64,000 bases of DNA from JBKBUF01 sp046290815. GTDB lineage: Bacteria > Bacteroidota > Bacteroidia > Cytophagales > Cytophagaceae. The stretch lies in contig JBKBUF010000002.1 in assembly GCA_046290815.1 (NCBI GenBank), forward strand, positions 1-64,000. Direction: 5' to 3'. Both the position numbers and the translations under genes were made by a program. Below the pieces are notes generated by a model. The model had not been told where the DNA came from. It searched no databases and saw nothing but the letters and a program-made list of their open reading frames with translations. Each line of letters starts with the position of its first letter. The stretch's first letter is position 1. Of this stretch, positions 17,832 to 25,969 are shown in pieces.

Positions 17832-18310
17832 TAATATTGGTCATTTAAATTTATTAACTGATCTGCCGCGTACTGCTTCTGATAATATAAATTCATTTTG
17901 TTTTTATTATATTCAATTCCTGCATTTACCCTGTCAATCAGACCTCCTTCAAGAACTTCCTCTTTGCCAAAATAGCAATTAAACTCATTTACTTTACAAT
18001 AAAATGTATCGGAGACAATTGATTGTCTTAAAATATACTCTTTCTCAAAAGTATAAAGAGTAGTCTTTTGAGGAAATATACATTTGAAGCCATTATCTGC
18101 TTTCAATATTTTCTCTGCTTTATCTATATCTTCCTTCAAGAGTTTTTGTAAAAGCATTATTTTATAATTTTCTTCTGAGGTGTGATTAAAGCTGTTATAC
18201 TTGATGAAAAAAATAGAAAAAATAGCGTAGGCCGCGCTTATTGTAATTCCTGACAGGAGCATTACGATCAGCATTTCAAGTACTGTAAATGATTTTATTT
18301 TATTCATCAC
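17831..18310 (-). CDS. Minor pseudopilin (GspJ/GspH-like)
   Basis: A 159-residue type IV prepilin-like protein. The N-terminus MMNKIKS|FTVLEMLIVMLL has a short basic leader, a cleavage point before Phe and the conserved Glu at +5, followed by about 20 hydrophobic residues. The residue before cleavage is Ser rather than the usual Gly. The globular part is short and has no recognisable motif; position in the operon and size suggest a minor pseudopilin of the J or H type, capping the pseudopilus tip with the I- and K-like proteins encoded just upstream. The exact letter is uncertain. Confidence 0.82.
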   Translation of the reverse strand: MMNKIKSFTVLEMLIVMLLSGITISAAYAIFSIFFIKYNSFNHTSEENYKIMLLQKLLKEDIDKAEKILKADNGFKCIFPQKTTLYTFEKEYILRQSIVSDTFYCKVNEFNCYFGKEEVLEGGLIDRVNAGIEYNKNKMNLYYQKQYAADQLINLNDQY

Positions 18311-18331
18311 AACAACTTATACCCTTTATTT

Positions 18332-18691
18332 TCACATTTCTTCTACCAATAATAATTCCTTCCGGAATCCAAGGATTGCATTCTCCTTATTTTTAGCAAT
18401 AATCTCCAGCAATATTAATCCTTCTGTTTGCTGATATTTATTTACCCTTTTTTCAATAATGATATTATCGGACTCAAAATCCTCATCGAGGTACTTCCGG
18501 TTTAGCCTGGTATCGCTAGCCACTTCTTCAAGTAATGCCTGTGCTGTTATCTTTTGCTGATTAAATCCGCTTCTGAAAATATTAATATAAACGGAGATGG
18601 AAATAGTAAATACTATCAGCAATACTACCATTGCTATAAGCACCTCCAGTAAAGAGGAAGCCTTTAGTTTATATCCGATCAATTGAGCCAT
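18332..18691 (-). CDS. Minor pseudopilin (GspI-like)
   Basis: A 119-residue prepilin-like protein. The leader MAQLIGYKLKA|SSLLEVLIAMVVL has a basic stretch, a probable cleavage after Ala, Ser at +1 and Glu at +5, then a hydrophobic helix. SLLEVLIAMVVL is close to the N-terminus typical of GspI. Downstream of the helix is a compact domain of about 80 residues. The gene overlaps the end of the GspK-like gene by 13 bases. A Ser at +1 in place of Phe/Met and Ala in place of Gly at -1 are unusual but in line with the other pseudopilins of this cluster. Confidence 0.82.
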   Translation of the reverse strand: MAQLIGYKLKASSLLEVLIAMVVLLIVFTISISVYINIFRSGFNQQKITAQALLEEVASDTRLNRKYLDEDFESDNIIIEKRVNKYQQTEGLILLEIIAKNKENAILGFRKELLLVEEM

Positions 18692-19926
18692 TTAACAATT
18701 CTTTTTTTCTTTTGAGAAGGAAGCAAAGAAGACCCTACATAATAATCGGACAGCAAAGTAACGTCAATCTCAGCATCCAAAAGATAATTTTCATAGGTGT
18801 ATGAGGAATAAAGTATAAACTTATTGCACATCACCGAACCTTCAACCCTACCTTTTATATCTGCATATCCGTCTGCATAAATCTGTCCTTTTACCAATGA
18901 ATTTTTCTTCAGATCTACAAAAGTTTGTCGCAGATCCTGAACTTCCACCTTTGTAAATATCAGACCGGACACTTTTGCACCGGACTTTATCCTGACAAAA
19001 GGCTGTTGAACTTTAAAGTCTTTTTTGAATATTCCCAATGCTGATGGATAGGTTAATTCCACATCTTCCTCTAACAGAATACTATCTTTGGCAAACACCT
19101 GGACAGATCCTCGGAATCCTTTTTTGAATACAACGGCAGGTGCAAATAGCAATACATCTTTTAATCGGGAATTAGCATCAATCTCCACAAGTGTATCAGA
19201 CCAAAGTAATATGTTGCCGGAATAAAATTTATCAGTCAGCCTGATGTTATTCCCCAAATTCAAAAACAAAGTTGTATCAAGATAAGATTTAATAATGCTA
19301 TCCTGACCTATGTCCTTTAGATAAACAGAGCTGGCAGGAGGAGTATTAGCAAGAAACTTAAGAACATTTTCACATATGTTTTTTTCTAATGCAGGCAGAT
19401 GGCTCTTACTTTTTTTGATTTCTCCATCTACCAATTTGTTTCCAGTAAAGCTTTTTCCTTCAATAAACTCTCTTCTTATACCAGCTTCAGGCAAATAACA
19501 GACTCCTTTTAATCTTGTATTTCCTGAAACCGAAAGGGGCCTGTTCATGTCAGCCAGATAAACTGCAGCATTACTTTCTCCATCAGGCTTATAACCGTAC
19601 ATTCCAGCCTTAATGTATTCAGATCTTCCTGAAAATGCCTTGACAATTCCTATATCAAATATTCCCCATTTGGCTTTTTTAATCAACACCGAATCCTCTT
19701 CCAGCCCATACAAGTCAAGGACTCTTGTATCTTCCTGAAGTTCATCTGAATTTTCTGCGAGTAAAATGTTGAATGCGGAGGATGCATTCAACATAAGCTT
19801 CTGCTGCAATTGGAGGTAAGAAATCTGAAGCCTGTTGAGGTAAGATATATATATTATACTTCCGGTAAGCAATGCAATTACCAGTGCCATTATCAACACG
19901 GTGAACAATGCATTTGCTTTCAGCAT
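18679..19926 (-). CDS. GspK-like large pseudopilin with bactofilin-like repeats
   Basis: A 415-residue protein whose N-terminus MLKA|NALFTVLIMALVIALL fits the atypical pseudopilin start of GspK, which has ALxTVL and Thr instead of Glu at +5. The rest does not look like the GspK alpha/beta body: from about residue 120 onward it has runs such as LSVSGNTRLKGVCYLPE, RIKSGAKVSGLIFTK, LVKGQIYADGYADIKG and RVEGSVMC, the short right-handed turn pattern of bactofilin/polymer-forming domains. It lies one base after the MORN-type gene and overlaps the GspI-like gene. I infer that it takes the K position at the pseudopilus tip but carries a different head domain. Confidence 0.7.
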   Translation of the reverse strand: MLKANALFTVLIMALVIALLTGSIIYISYLNRLQISYLQLQQKLMLNASSAFNILLAENSDELQEDTRVLDLYGLEEDSVLIKKAKWGIFDIGIVKAFSGRSEYIKAGMYGYKPDGESNAAVYLADMNRPLSVSGNTRLKGVCYLPEAGIRREFIEGKSFTGNKLVDGEIKKSKSHLPALEKNICENVLKFLANTPPASSVYLKDIGQDSIIKSYLDTTLFLNLGNNIRLTDKFYSGNILLWSDTLVEIDANSRLKDVLLFAPAVVFKKGFRGSVQVFAKDSILLEEDVELTYPSALGIFKKDFKVQQPFVRIKSGAKVSGLIFTKVEVQDLRQTFVDLKKNSLVKGQIYADGYADIKGRVEGSVMCNKFILYSSYTYENYLLDAEIDVTLLSDYYVGSSLLPSQKKKRIVKWLN

Positions 19927-19927
19927 A

Positions 19928-20710
19928 TTAGGTTTGCTTATTTTCTATTTCGGCAGGAACGACCTTTTTAATCCTTTTGATCTTAATTTCTTCCCCCTTC
20001 TTTTTCTTTTCTTTCTTCCCCCCTTTTATTTTTTTTGGTTGGGTAATGGTACTATCAGGAAGACTTTCATCACCGGGGCTTAATGAATTATTGGAATTAT
20101 CCTTAGGTGTCGTTTGTCCCTCAATTTTTGCATTCTTAGATTTCTTTTTAAATATTATTATTCTTCTCCTCTGTTTTTTCTCTTTTTCTTGTACTACTTC
20201 TCCTTTTTTATATGTCAACACGCTAAAGGTGTCTCCGGAATAAGTATATACTTTACCATGCAACTGATCATTCAAAAAACTCCCCTTTTGCTTAAGCTTT
20301 CCTGCTTCATCGTATCGGAAAAACTTACCACTCAGCTTACCTTTCTTATAGGAAATTACTTCACTTAACTCTCCGTTGTAGTACCATGCTTTCCAATTTC
20401 CATTCTTCAACCCATACCTGAAATTTCCTCTTACTTTAAGATTTTTATTCAGATAAAATTCTGTGTACTGACCATGCAATAATTTGCCGTCATACCCTCC
20501 TTTTGTTCTCTTTATATCATTGGAATTAAACCAATAATAATAGCTATGGTCATTTGTATTAACCTTCTTACCAGAAGGTAAAACTTCTGCATATACAACC
20601 TTATCGGAAAAATTTACCACCACTCTCGGATGAGCAAGCGGATCAGGAATAGACTGTGCAATCAAACTTGTTTGCACCATCACAAACATAATTATTAAAA
20701 ATATTCTCAT
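19928..20710 (-). CDS. Exported MORN-type repeat protein in the secretion operon
   Basis: A 260-residue protein with a signal peptide (about 1-18, ending IAQS). Residues 70-175 are five or so MORN-variant repeats of the kind found in YwqK-like proteins: GKLLHGQYTEFYLN, RYGLKNGNWKAWYYNGE, KGKLSGKFFRYDEAGK, LNDQLHGKVYTYSG. The last 85 residues are strongly basic and low-complexity (KEKKQRRRIIIFKKK, GGKKEKKKKGEEIKIK). Such proteins are common in Bacteroidota and usually of unknown function. Its place between the GspC/PilP-like gene and the GspK-like gene, with gaps of three and one bases, shows it is transcribed with the secretion machine; a structural role is possible but unproven. Confidence 0.8.
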   Translation of the reverse strand: MRIFLIIMFVMVQTSLIAQSIPDPLAHPRVVVNFSDKVVYAEVLPSGKKVNTNDHSYYYWFNSNDIKRTKGGYDGKLLHGQYTEFYLNKNLKVRGNFRYGLKNGNWKAWYYNGELSEVISYKKGKLSGKFFRYDEAGKLKQKGSFLNDQLHGKVYTYSGDTFSVLTYKKGEVVQEKEKKQRRRIIIFKKKSKNAKIEGQTTPKDNSNNSLSPGDESLPDSTITQPKKIKGGKKEKKKKGEEIKIKRIKKVVPAEIENKQT

Positions 20711-20713
20711 AAA

Positions 20714-21262
20714 TTAATTCAATCCGGACTTTTTAATCACCTTTGATTTTTTTTCAAAAGAAATTCTAATAGAATCATTCATATTATTCAAAATCACGAC
20801 ACCCTGTATTTCCTGCCCCACAGAAACCATATAATCCTTTCCGTGAATACTTATTAGGGCGACAGTTTTTTGTGTCTGGGGGTTTTTTATATTTCCGAAA
20901 TAAGAAATAAAAGACCAGTCCATTTCAGGTTCCGGTTCCTTTATTTTCGGGACATTTTTAACCACAGGAACTGCTGCTTTAAGTATTACGGGCTTATCCT
21001 CTGCAACTTTTGCCAGATTCCCTAAAAATGGGTCTCTGTAATTTGCAACAAGATCAAAAGTGTCCTTCACATTTATCTCCGCTCCTGACATAACGACAGG
21101 AGCCTTGTAAATAATATTGTTGTCGGAAGAAGACACAGAAATATAAATTCTGTAAAATATAATTCCCCAGATTACTACCACCCCTGCAATTAAGAAATAT
21201 GTGACTGATTTCCCCTTCACTTTACTGTTGTATTTTAAACTTAAAGGAGTTGGTATATCCAC
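20714..21262 (-). CDS. GspC/PilP-like inner-membrane subunit
   Basis: A 182-residue bitopic protein: a short cytoplasmic N-terminus, one transmembrane segment at about 18-40 (VTYFLIAGVVVIWGIIFY), a periplasmic linker, the motif YRDPFLGN near residue 74, and a C-terminal small beta domain (KTVALISIHGKDYMVSVGQEIQGVVILN). RDPF and a C-terminal HR-like domain are the layout of PilP/GspC, which link the inner-membrane platform to the secretin. The N-terminus overlaps the end of the lipoprotein gene by 41 bases; no other Met lies before the transmembrane segment, so the overlap is probably real. Confidence 0.75.
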   Translation of the reverse strand: MDIPTPLSLKYNSKVKGKSVTYFLIAGVVVIWGIIFYRIYISVSSSDNNIIYKAPVVMSGAEINVKDTFDLVANYRDPFLGNLAKVAEDKPVILKAAVPVVKNVPKIKEPEPEMDWSFISYFGNIKNPQTQKTVALISIHGKDYMVSVGQEIQGVVILNNMNDSIRISFEKKSKVIKKSGLN

Positions 21263-22166
21263 TCCGGTTGCCTGCTTCGTCCTCTGCTTCCACTCTCCAT
21301 TGGATTTCCTCTCCAGGACTTCCTGAATAGGAAAGTGATGTACCTGCGGTGGTAGTTACTTGTTCTGTTCCCGCCCCCTTTTTAATACCAACATAATACC
21401 TTGCAATATTGTCATTAGGGACAGCCTGCCAGGTAAGCGTACCTGAAGCAGGAGCATTTGTTACTGTACCGGCTTCATTTCCCGGAGATGATAAAACCGG
21501 TTTATTAGGTTTTGTATAATCTACAGTAACCAGAAATTCCGGTGACCATTGGCTGGTGTCTGAAACTGAACATGCCCTTACTCTCCAATAGTATTTTCCT
21601 TCAGTAACTGACCTGGAATAAAATGCATTTGAAGTTTCGAACTTATGGAGCAATTGACTATCAAAACTGGTAACCGTATCCATCTGAAACTGATACTTGT
21701 TTGCACCAAATAATTTGACCCATGAAAAACTAATAGCTGTTTTTGTATTTATAAAACTTCCATGAGCAGGTTTTGTAAGTACCACAAAACTTTCAGCAAG
21801 GCTGGCTGTGTCTATTGTGAAAGTCCTGTTTGTAAAAGCAGTTTGAGTACTTCCATTAACGCCCCTGATTCTCCACTCATAATCCCCGGGCTCAAATGAA
21901 TAAGTAAACCTGTTAGCTACCAAAGTAGTATCCAGAACCAGTCTTACGGGATTAGTAAAATTCGGACTTGCAATCATTACCTGATAGGAAGTAGCGTTTT
22001 CAAGCTTTTCCCACCAAAAATTCTGGACATATTCTTTCAAAACCCCGGTAGATGGAGTATACACATTAATAGACTCCTTTTCAATCGATTTTTCCAGTAC
22101 TTCTGCACATGAAGAAAGCAACAAAGCTGCTATGCATAAAAGGGTCCATTTAATTTTATTGTACAT
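21222..22166 (-). CDS. Lipoprotein with three fibronectin-III-like domains
   Basis: A 314-residue lipoprotein: signal LLCIAALLLSSC with the lipid-modified Cys at about residue 20. Three fibronectin type III-like modules follow (about 45-115, 125-220, 225-314), each built around a tryptophan strand and a Y-W-R motif: FWWEKLENATSYQVMI...YEWRIRGVN, FSWVKLFGANKYQFQM...YYWRVRAC, LTWQAVPNDNIARYYV...IQWRVEAEDEAGN. It sits inside the secretion operon, overlapping both neighbours. It may take the pilotin or periplasmic scaffold role, or be an envelope anchor for substrates; that is inference from context. Confidence 0.78.
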   Translation of the reverse strand: MYNKIKWTLLCIAALLLSSCAEVLEKSIEKESINVYTPSTGVLKEYVQNFWWEKLENATSYQVMIASPNFTNPVRLVLDTTLVANRFTYSFEPGDYEWRIRGVNGSTQTAFTNRTFTIDTASLAESFVVLTKPAHGSFINTKTAISFSWVKLFGANKYQFQMDTVTSFDSQLLHKFETSNAFYSRSVTEGKYYWRVRACSVSDTSQWSPEFLVTVDYTKPNKPVLSSPGNEAGTVTNAPASGTLTWQAVPNDNIARYYVGIKKGAGTEQVTTTAGTSLSYSGSPGEEIQWRVEAEDEAGNRSGYTNSFKFKIQQ

Positions 22167-22701
22167 CGCTTTTAATTTTTAATGTTTGAAGATACAGGCT
22201 CAATACCAGCACCTGTTTCTTCCTTTTATTATCAAAAAAAGAATCAAAACTGATAGATGTAAGTCTTCCAGCCTGTGTCTTTTGTTCAAGTTCGTAAACA
22301 AGCTTTAGCAGGTTAATAAAATCACCCTCTACCTTTACTTCATTATTTATCACAACAAACTCATTTCCTTCATCTTCCTTTACCTTTGGAAATGTTCTTA
22401 ACAACAGCCTGTTTTTATTGCAGAAATTTGTGATTACCTCCAGCAAATGTTCTTCTTCTCTTTCCGTGCCGGCAAAATAAGAAGACAGCTTTTCTGTCAT
22501 AAGCTTGTTCCTTGCCTCAAGTTTCTGCATTCTGGAAGGCGCTTTTTCCAAAAATTCTACTTTCGATTCAAGCATAGAATTTTCAATAAACAGGTCTTTG
22601 GTTTTTTTTACAGCAAGAAAATAAACCAAAGGAAGAAAGCATATTACAGCGATCAACAGGTATTTGTTTTTTTGCCTGTAAGAAAGACTCTTATAGTTCA
22701 T
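22156..22701 (-). CDS. PilO/GspM-like assembly platform protein
   Basis: A 181-residue protein with a cytoplasmic start (MNYKSLSYRQKNK), a transmembrane helix at about 13-30, a coiled coil (about 35-70, ENSMLESKVEFLEKAPSRMQKLEARN) and a ferredoxin-like periplasmic domain ending in a strand (KQVLVLSLYLQTLKIK). This is the layout of PilO/GspM, which pairs with the PilN/GspL protein encoded immediately upstream (4-base overlap). Sequence signatures of the family are weak, so the assignment rests on topology plus gene order. Confidence 0.75.
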   Translation of the reverse strand: MNYKSLSYRQKNKYLLIAVICFLPLVYFLAVKKTKDLFIENSMLESKVEFLEKAPSRMQKLEARNKLMTEKLSSYFAGTEREEEHLLEVITNFCNKNRLLLRTFPKVKEDEGNEFVVINNEVKVEGDFINLLKLVYELEQKTQAGRLTSISFDSFFDNKRKKQVLVLSLYLQTLKIKSDVQ

Positions 22702-23918
22702 ACCAGCTGCAGTTCTATTTTAAACTCTCCGGTTTTATTCTTGTCGTCAAAAGTATAATCCTGCACTTTAACATCTTTCACCCATTCAAGCCCTTTAAGG
22801 GTTTTTATCCAGGTATTTAATTCCGTTGTTTTTGAACAGTTGCCTGTAAGAATGATTAATCCGTTTTGAAAAATTATCTTTCGCTCCGCCTTACTGGTTT
22901 TGTCATCATAAGGATTCACAGCTAATCTGGTTAGCCTTATTGATGGCGGAACTGATGCAGCAATTCTGTCAGAATAATATGATGATCTGCTTGGATCAAG
23001 CCAGCCTGCTTCTGACAAAAAACTTTCCTTCTCAGATAATTCTTTTTCAAGTTTGTCGGTATCCTTTCCTATTCCCTGAAATTGAGAAAGCTTAGCCGAC
23101 AGCAATTGATTCTTCGAATTTAAACTTGTAAAAAGTACAGCGTTTATCAGCAAAATCAACATAAAAAATATTAATGTTGACCATCCTGCAACCTTAAATA
23201 TTTTCTGCTGCTGAAATTCATCCGCTGCATATTTTACTGTTTCCACTTCAATGGATGAAAAAATTTCTGTCTGGAACAACAATGAAAAAGCATTTGAATA
23301 GGCAACAATTTCTTCCTGCAATAACTTTTCTCCCCCGGCAACCAATGTTTTTGCTTCAGATCCCTCTTCGCTTATTCTGTATCCCGAAAATTCATAATCT
23401 TCAAACACTAAGCAATGGTTCGAAACCACAATTTGTAGCGGATCAAATTTCAACAACTGATTTACATTAGCTACAGAAAAAGGTCCCAGATTTACAGAAA
23501 TAATCTTTAATCCGGTTTTTGAAATCTGATCGAGCAGATTATCAATCAAATCTTTTCTTGCAATAGTTACCACAAACTTCCCATCCTTCAATCTGACAGA
23601 TTGCAAATAATATTCCTGAATCTTGGCATTTGGAAAAACCTGCGAAAGCAAATTTTTTTCATCATCTGAGTCGGACTTTATCACACGTGTTAAAATTCCC
23701 TTACCTGATACCGATAAGGCAACAGGAACATCCTCCTTCACCAACTGACAAAATTTATCAAGGCCAATTTTCGATTCAGAAAATTCCTTAACAATAATAT
23801 TTTTCTTTATGCTTAACAGACACAAATTGTATTCCATAGATCCTTCAGGCAGAAGCAGTACTTCTGCTCCGGCTGCTTTATCTTTCTGAAACACCTTTTG
23901 TTTTAGCCTTTGCAGCAT
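22698..23918 (-). CDS. GspL/PilM-PilN-like fusion protein
   Basis: A 406-residue protein combining a cytoplasmic actin-like (PilM/GspL-N) part of about 235 residues with a single transmembrane segment near 243-265 (STLIFFMLILLINAVLFTSL), a coiled coil (AKLSQFQGIGKDTDKLEKEL) and a PilN-type periplasmic domain (PPSIRLTRLAVNPY, ILTGNCSKTTELNTWIKTL). GspL recruits the GspE ATPase to the membrane; in type IV pili the two halves are separate proteins. It starts six bases after the secretin gene. N-terminal phosphate-binding motifs of PilM are not obvious, so nucleotide binding is doubtful. Confidence 0.8.
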   Translation of the reverse strand: MLQRLKQKVFQKDKAAGAEVLLLPEGSMEYNLCLLSIKKNIIVKEFSESKIGLDKFCQLVKEDVPVALSVSGKGILTRVIKSDSDDEKNLLSQVFPNAKIQEYYLQSVRLKDGKFVVTIARKDLIDNLLDQISKTGLKIISVNLGPFSVANVNQLLKFDPLQIVVSNHCLVFEDYEFSGYRISEEGSEAKTLVAGGEKLLQEEIVAYSNAFSLLFQTEIFSSIEVETVKYAADEFQQQKIFKVAGWSTLIFFMLILLINAVLFTSLNSKNQLLSAKLSQFQGIGKDTDKLEKELSEKESFLSEAGWLDPSRSSYYSDRIAASVPPSIRLTRLAVNPYDDKTSKAERKIIFQNGLIILTGNCSKTTELNTWIKTLKGLEWVKDVKVQDYTFDDKNKTGEFKIELQLV

Positions 23919-23924
23919 TTTTTT

Positions 23925-25877
23925 TTAATAAATAATAGTAGGTTTGATAAATACTACTGATATAAGTTTGCTTCTGGATCTTGTTCTGCTACTGAAAAGC
24001 CATTTAATTACAGGTATCCTTGACAATATCGGCACACCAGAGCCCTGATCTGACTTTTCATTTCTTTCCAACCCTCCAAGCACGACCATCTCTTCATTTT
24101 TCACACGAAGAATAGATTTAAACTGACTTGTGGCAGATGGTGGCGGAGCATTCGGAGGAGGATCTCCGATGAAATCGGTAATACTTACATCAATATTCAA
24201 AGTCACTTGATCATCACCTGAAACTACCGGCTTGATGTTTACTGACAGGTTAGCATTGACTGCATTGAATTGCTCTGTAACAACTGTCTGAGGCGTCAAG
24301 CTACCCAGTACATTCTGGGTTCTTATGCTGTAGTATCTTGTGCTACCTATACTTAAATTCGCATCGTGTCCATTAAGTGTTGAGAGTTTAGGCGTTGAAC
24401 GAACTTCCACATTATTGTTATTTTCCAAAGCACTGAGACTTACATAAAAATTTGGAGTCACTCTTCCTATATTGAATGCATTATTCGTTCCAAGCCATGC
24501 GAGAAACTCATTAATGGATCTGGAGCTTAATGTAAAATCAAGCCCCGGCAGCAAAGTACCTCCTGCTCGTCTGGTAGAATCAATGCCTGCACTAATACCT
24601 GTTTTTACGGTTTTCCCTTTCCTGATGTCCATCAGGATAACTTCTATCATTACCATTGGAACCACCTTATCAAGCTGCTTCACAAAAGACTCTATTTCTA
24701 ATATCTGAGGAAGCGAGCCCGAAAGAAGGATGCTGTTCAGCTCTTTAAACTCTTTTATCTCCACACCTTTCTTTAACTCAGCTGGAATGGTTTCTTGAAT
24801 TGCATCCAATGATCTGTACTGAAACTGTACTACTTTATGAGCCCTTAAACCTTCAAGTTTTCTTTCTCCGATCAGGTAAAGATTTTGATCTTTTTTATAG
24901 GTATAATCAGTCCCTTGCAAAAGATAGCTTAAAAAATCATTAAACTGAACATGGTTAATACTGGTAGTAGTATTACCTTTCACTTCTGAAAACAAAAAAT
25001 AACTGGCATCAACCTCTTCAGCTACTGCTTTCAACACTTCTGAAATAGCCATATTATTCGCTTCAAGATTGATAAATTTTCTGCCTAATGTATCTTCCTC
25101 TATATCCAGAAATAAATTTCCGCTTTGCGGGTTTGTCCCCTGCTTATATGGTTGTTTATTGTTCTGAGGATTTTTACTTTTCTGTTTTCCCTTTTGAGTT
25201 GCTCCTGCTAAAATATCTTCACCTTCTTCGAGTGATTTAATTACATAAAAATCATCATCTGTCTTAATTACTTTCAGGTTGTTAGCATAGGCCATTTTTT
25301 GCAGAGCATTATCAAAAGGCATCTCCTCTATATAAACAGAAATAATTTTGCTTGCCAATCCGGAAGAATGAATAACGTTTTTCTTACTTATCTGGGTAAT
25401 CTTTTTTACTACCTTTTCCAGAGTATCATTTCTAAGATCAAGGGTAAGGTTGTTGGTATAAGAATTATATTTTGCAACTATTTCTTTGGGTGGAATCGGA
25501 GCAGCTTTTTCCAATGGAGCAACATATTTGTGAAAGGACATGATTGTACCAATAAACCTGATATCCAAATCATATTCTTTGGCCAGAAAAAGCATAATGT
25601 TATACACCTTTTCATTGGTGAAATTATTGTAAATACGAACGCTAATATTAGGGTCAACACTAATATTAAGATTATTGGATTCGGCCAAACCTCTTAAAAA
25701 CTCCTGAATGGATACACCGGAAACCGAAATATCCACCTTTTCATTTAAACCCGGCACCTGAGAAGATAAGTCCTTCAGACTTCTTTCTAACTGTACAAAT
25801 CTATCCTGTTGTTGACCATATAATGGTACCACAACAAAAAAAGATAAAACTAAAAATGCATTTACTACACTTTTCAT
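23925..25877 (-). CDS. gspD: Type II secretion secretin (GspD/PilQ)
   Basis: A 650-residue outer-membrane secretin with a signal peptide (ends PLYGQ). An N-terminal STN/N0-like domain (VSGVSIQEFLRGLAESNNLNIS) is followed by N1-type repeats (SLDAIQETIPAEL, ELNSILLSGSLPQILEIESFVKQLD) and the secretin core from about residue 405 (VPMVMIEVILMDIRKG, VEVRSTPKLSTLNGHDANLSIG, and the closing EEMVVLGGLERNEKSDQG...GVPILSRIPVIKWLF). A Lys/Gln/Asn-rich linker lies near residue 230. The secretin forms the exit pore; gene order secretin-GspL-GspM-lipoprotein-GspC fits the pilus-like arrangement. No S-domain for a pilotin is evident. Confidence 0.93.
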   Translation of the reverse strand: MKSVVNAFLVLSFFVVVPLYGQQQDRFVQLERSLKDLSSQVPGLNEKVDISVSGVSIQEFLRGLAESNNLNISVDPNISVRIYNNFTNEKVYNIMLFLAKEYDLDIRFIGTIMSFHKYVAPLEKAAPIPPKEIVAKYNSYTNNLTLDLRNDTLEKVVKKITQISKKNVIHSSGLASKIISVYIEEMPFDNALQKMAYANNLKVIKTDDDFYVIKSLEEGEDILAGATQKGKQKSKNPQNNKQPYKQGTNPQSGNLFLDIEEDTLGRKFINLEANNMAISEVLKAVAEEVDASYFLFSEVKGNTTTSINHVQFNDFLSYLLQGTDYTYKKDQNLYLIGERKLEGLRAHKVVQFQYRSLDAIQETIPAELKKGVEIKEFKELNSILLSGSLPQILEIESFVKQLDKVVPMVMIEVILMDIRKGKTVKTGISAGIDSTRRAGGTLLPGLDFTLSSRSINEFLAWLGTNNAFNIGRVTPNFYVSLSALENNNNVEVRSTPKLSTLNGHDANLSIGSTRYYSIRTQNVLGSLTPQTVVTEQFNAVNANLSVNIKPVVSGDDQVTLNIDVSITDFIGDPPPNAPPPSATSQFKSILRVKNEEMVVLGGLERNEKSDQGSGVPILSRIPVIKWLFSSRTRSRSKLISVVFIKPTIIY

Positions 25878-25922
25878 AAAACGAAAAAACGATAAATAAT
25901 ATTAAAATATCTTTTATAACTA

Positions 25923-25969
25923 ATTACAGGATCATCTGATTAATCCTGTAATCTGACTAATCTGTAATC
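25923..25969. repeat. Hairpin and TAATC repeats between gspE and the secretin gene
   Basis: ATTACAGGAT (25923-25932) is complementary to ATCCTGTAAT (25943-25952) with a 10-base loop, and TAATC recurs at 25941, 25949, 25958 and 25965, the last reaching into the gspE stop codon. The 90-base gap is by far the longest in this otherwise tightly packed operon, so the hairpin may affect relative expression of the ATPase and the secretin, or may just be an inserted repeat. Confidence 0.5.
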
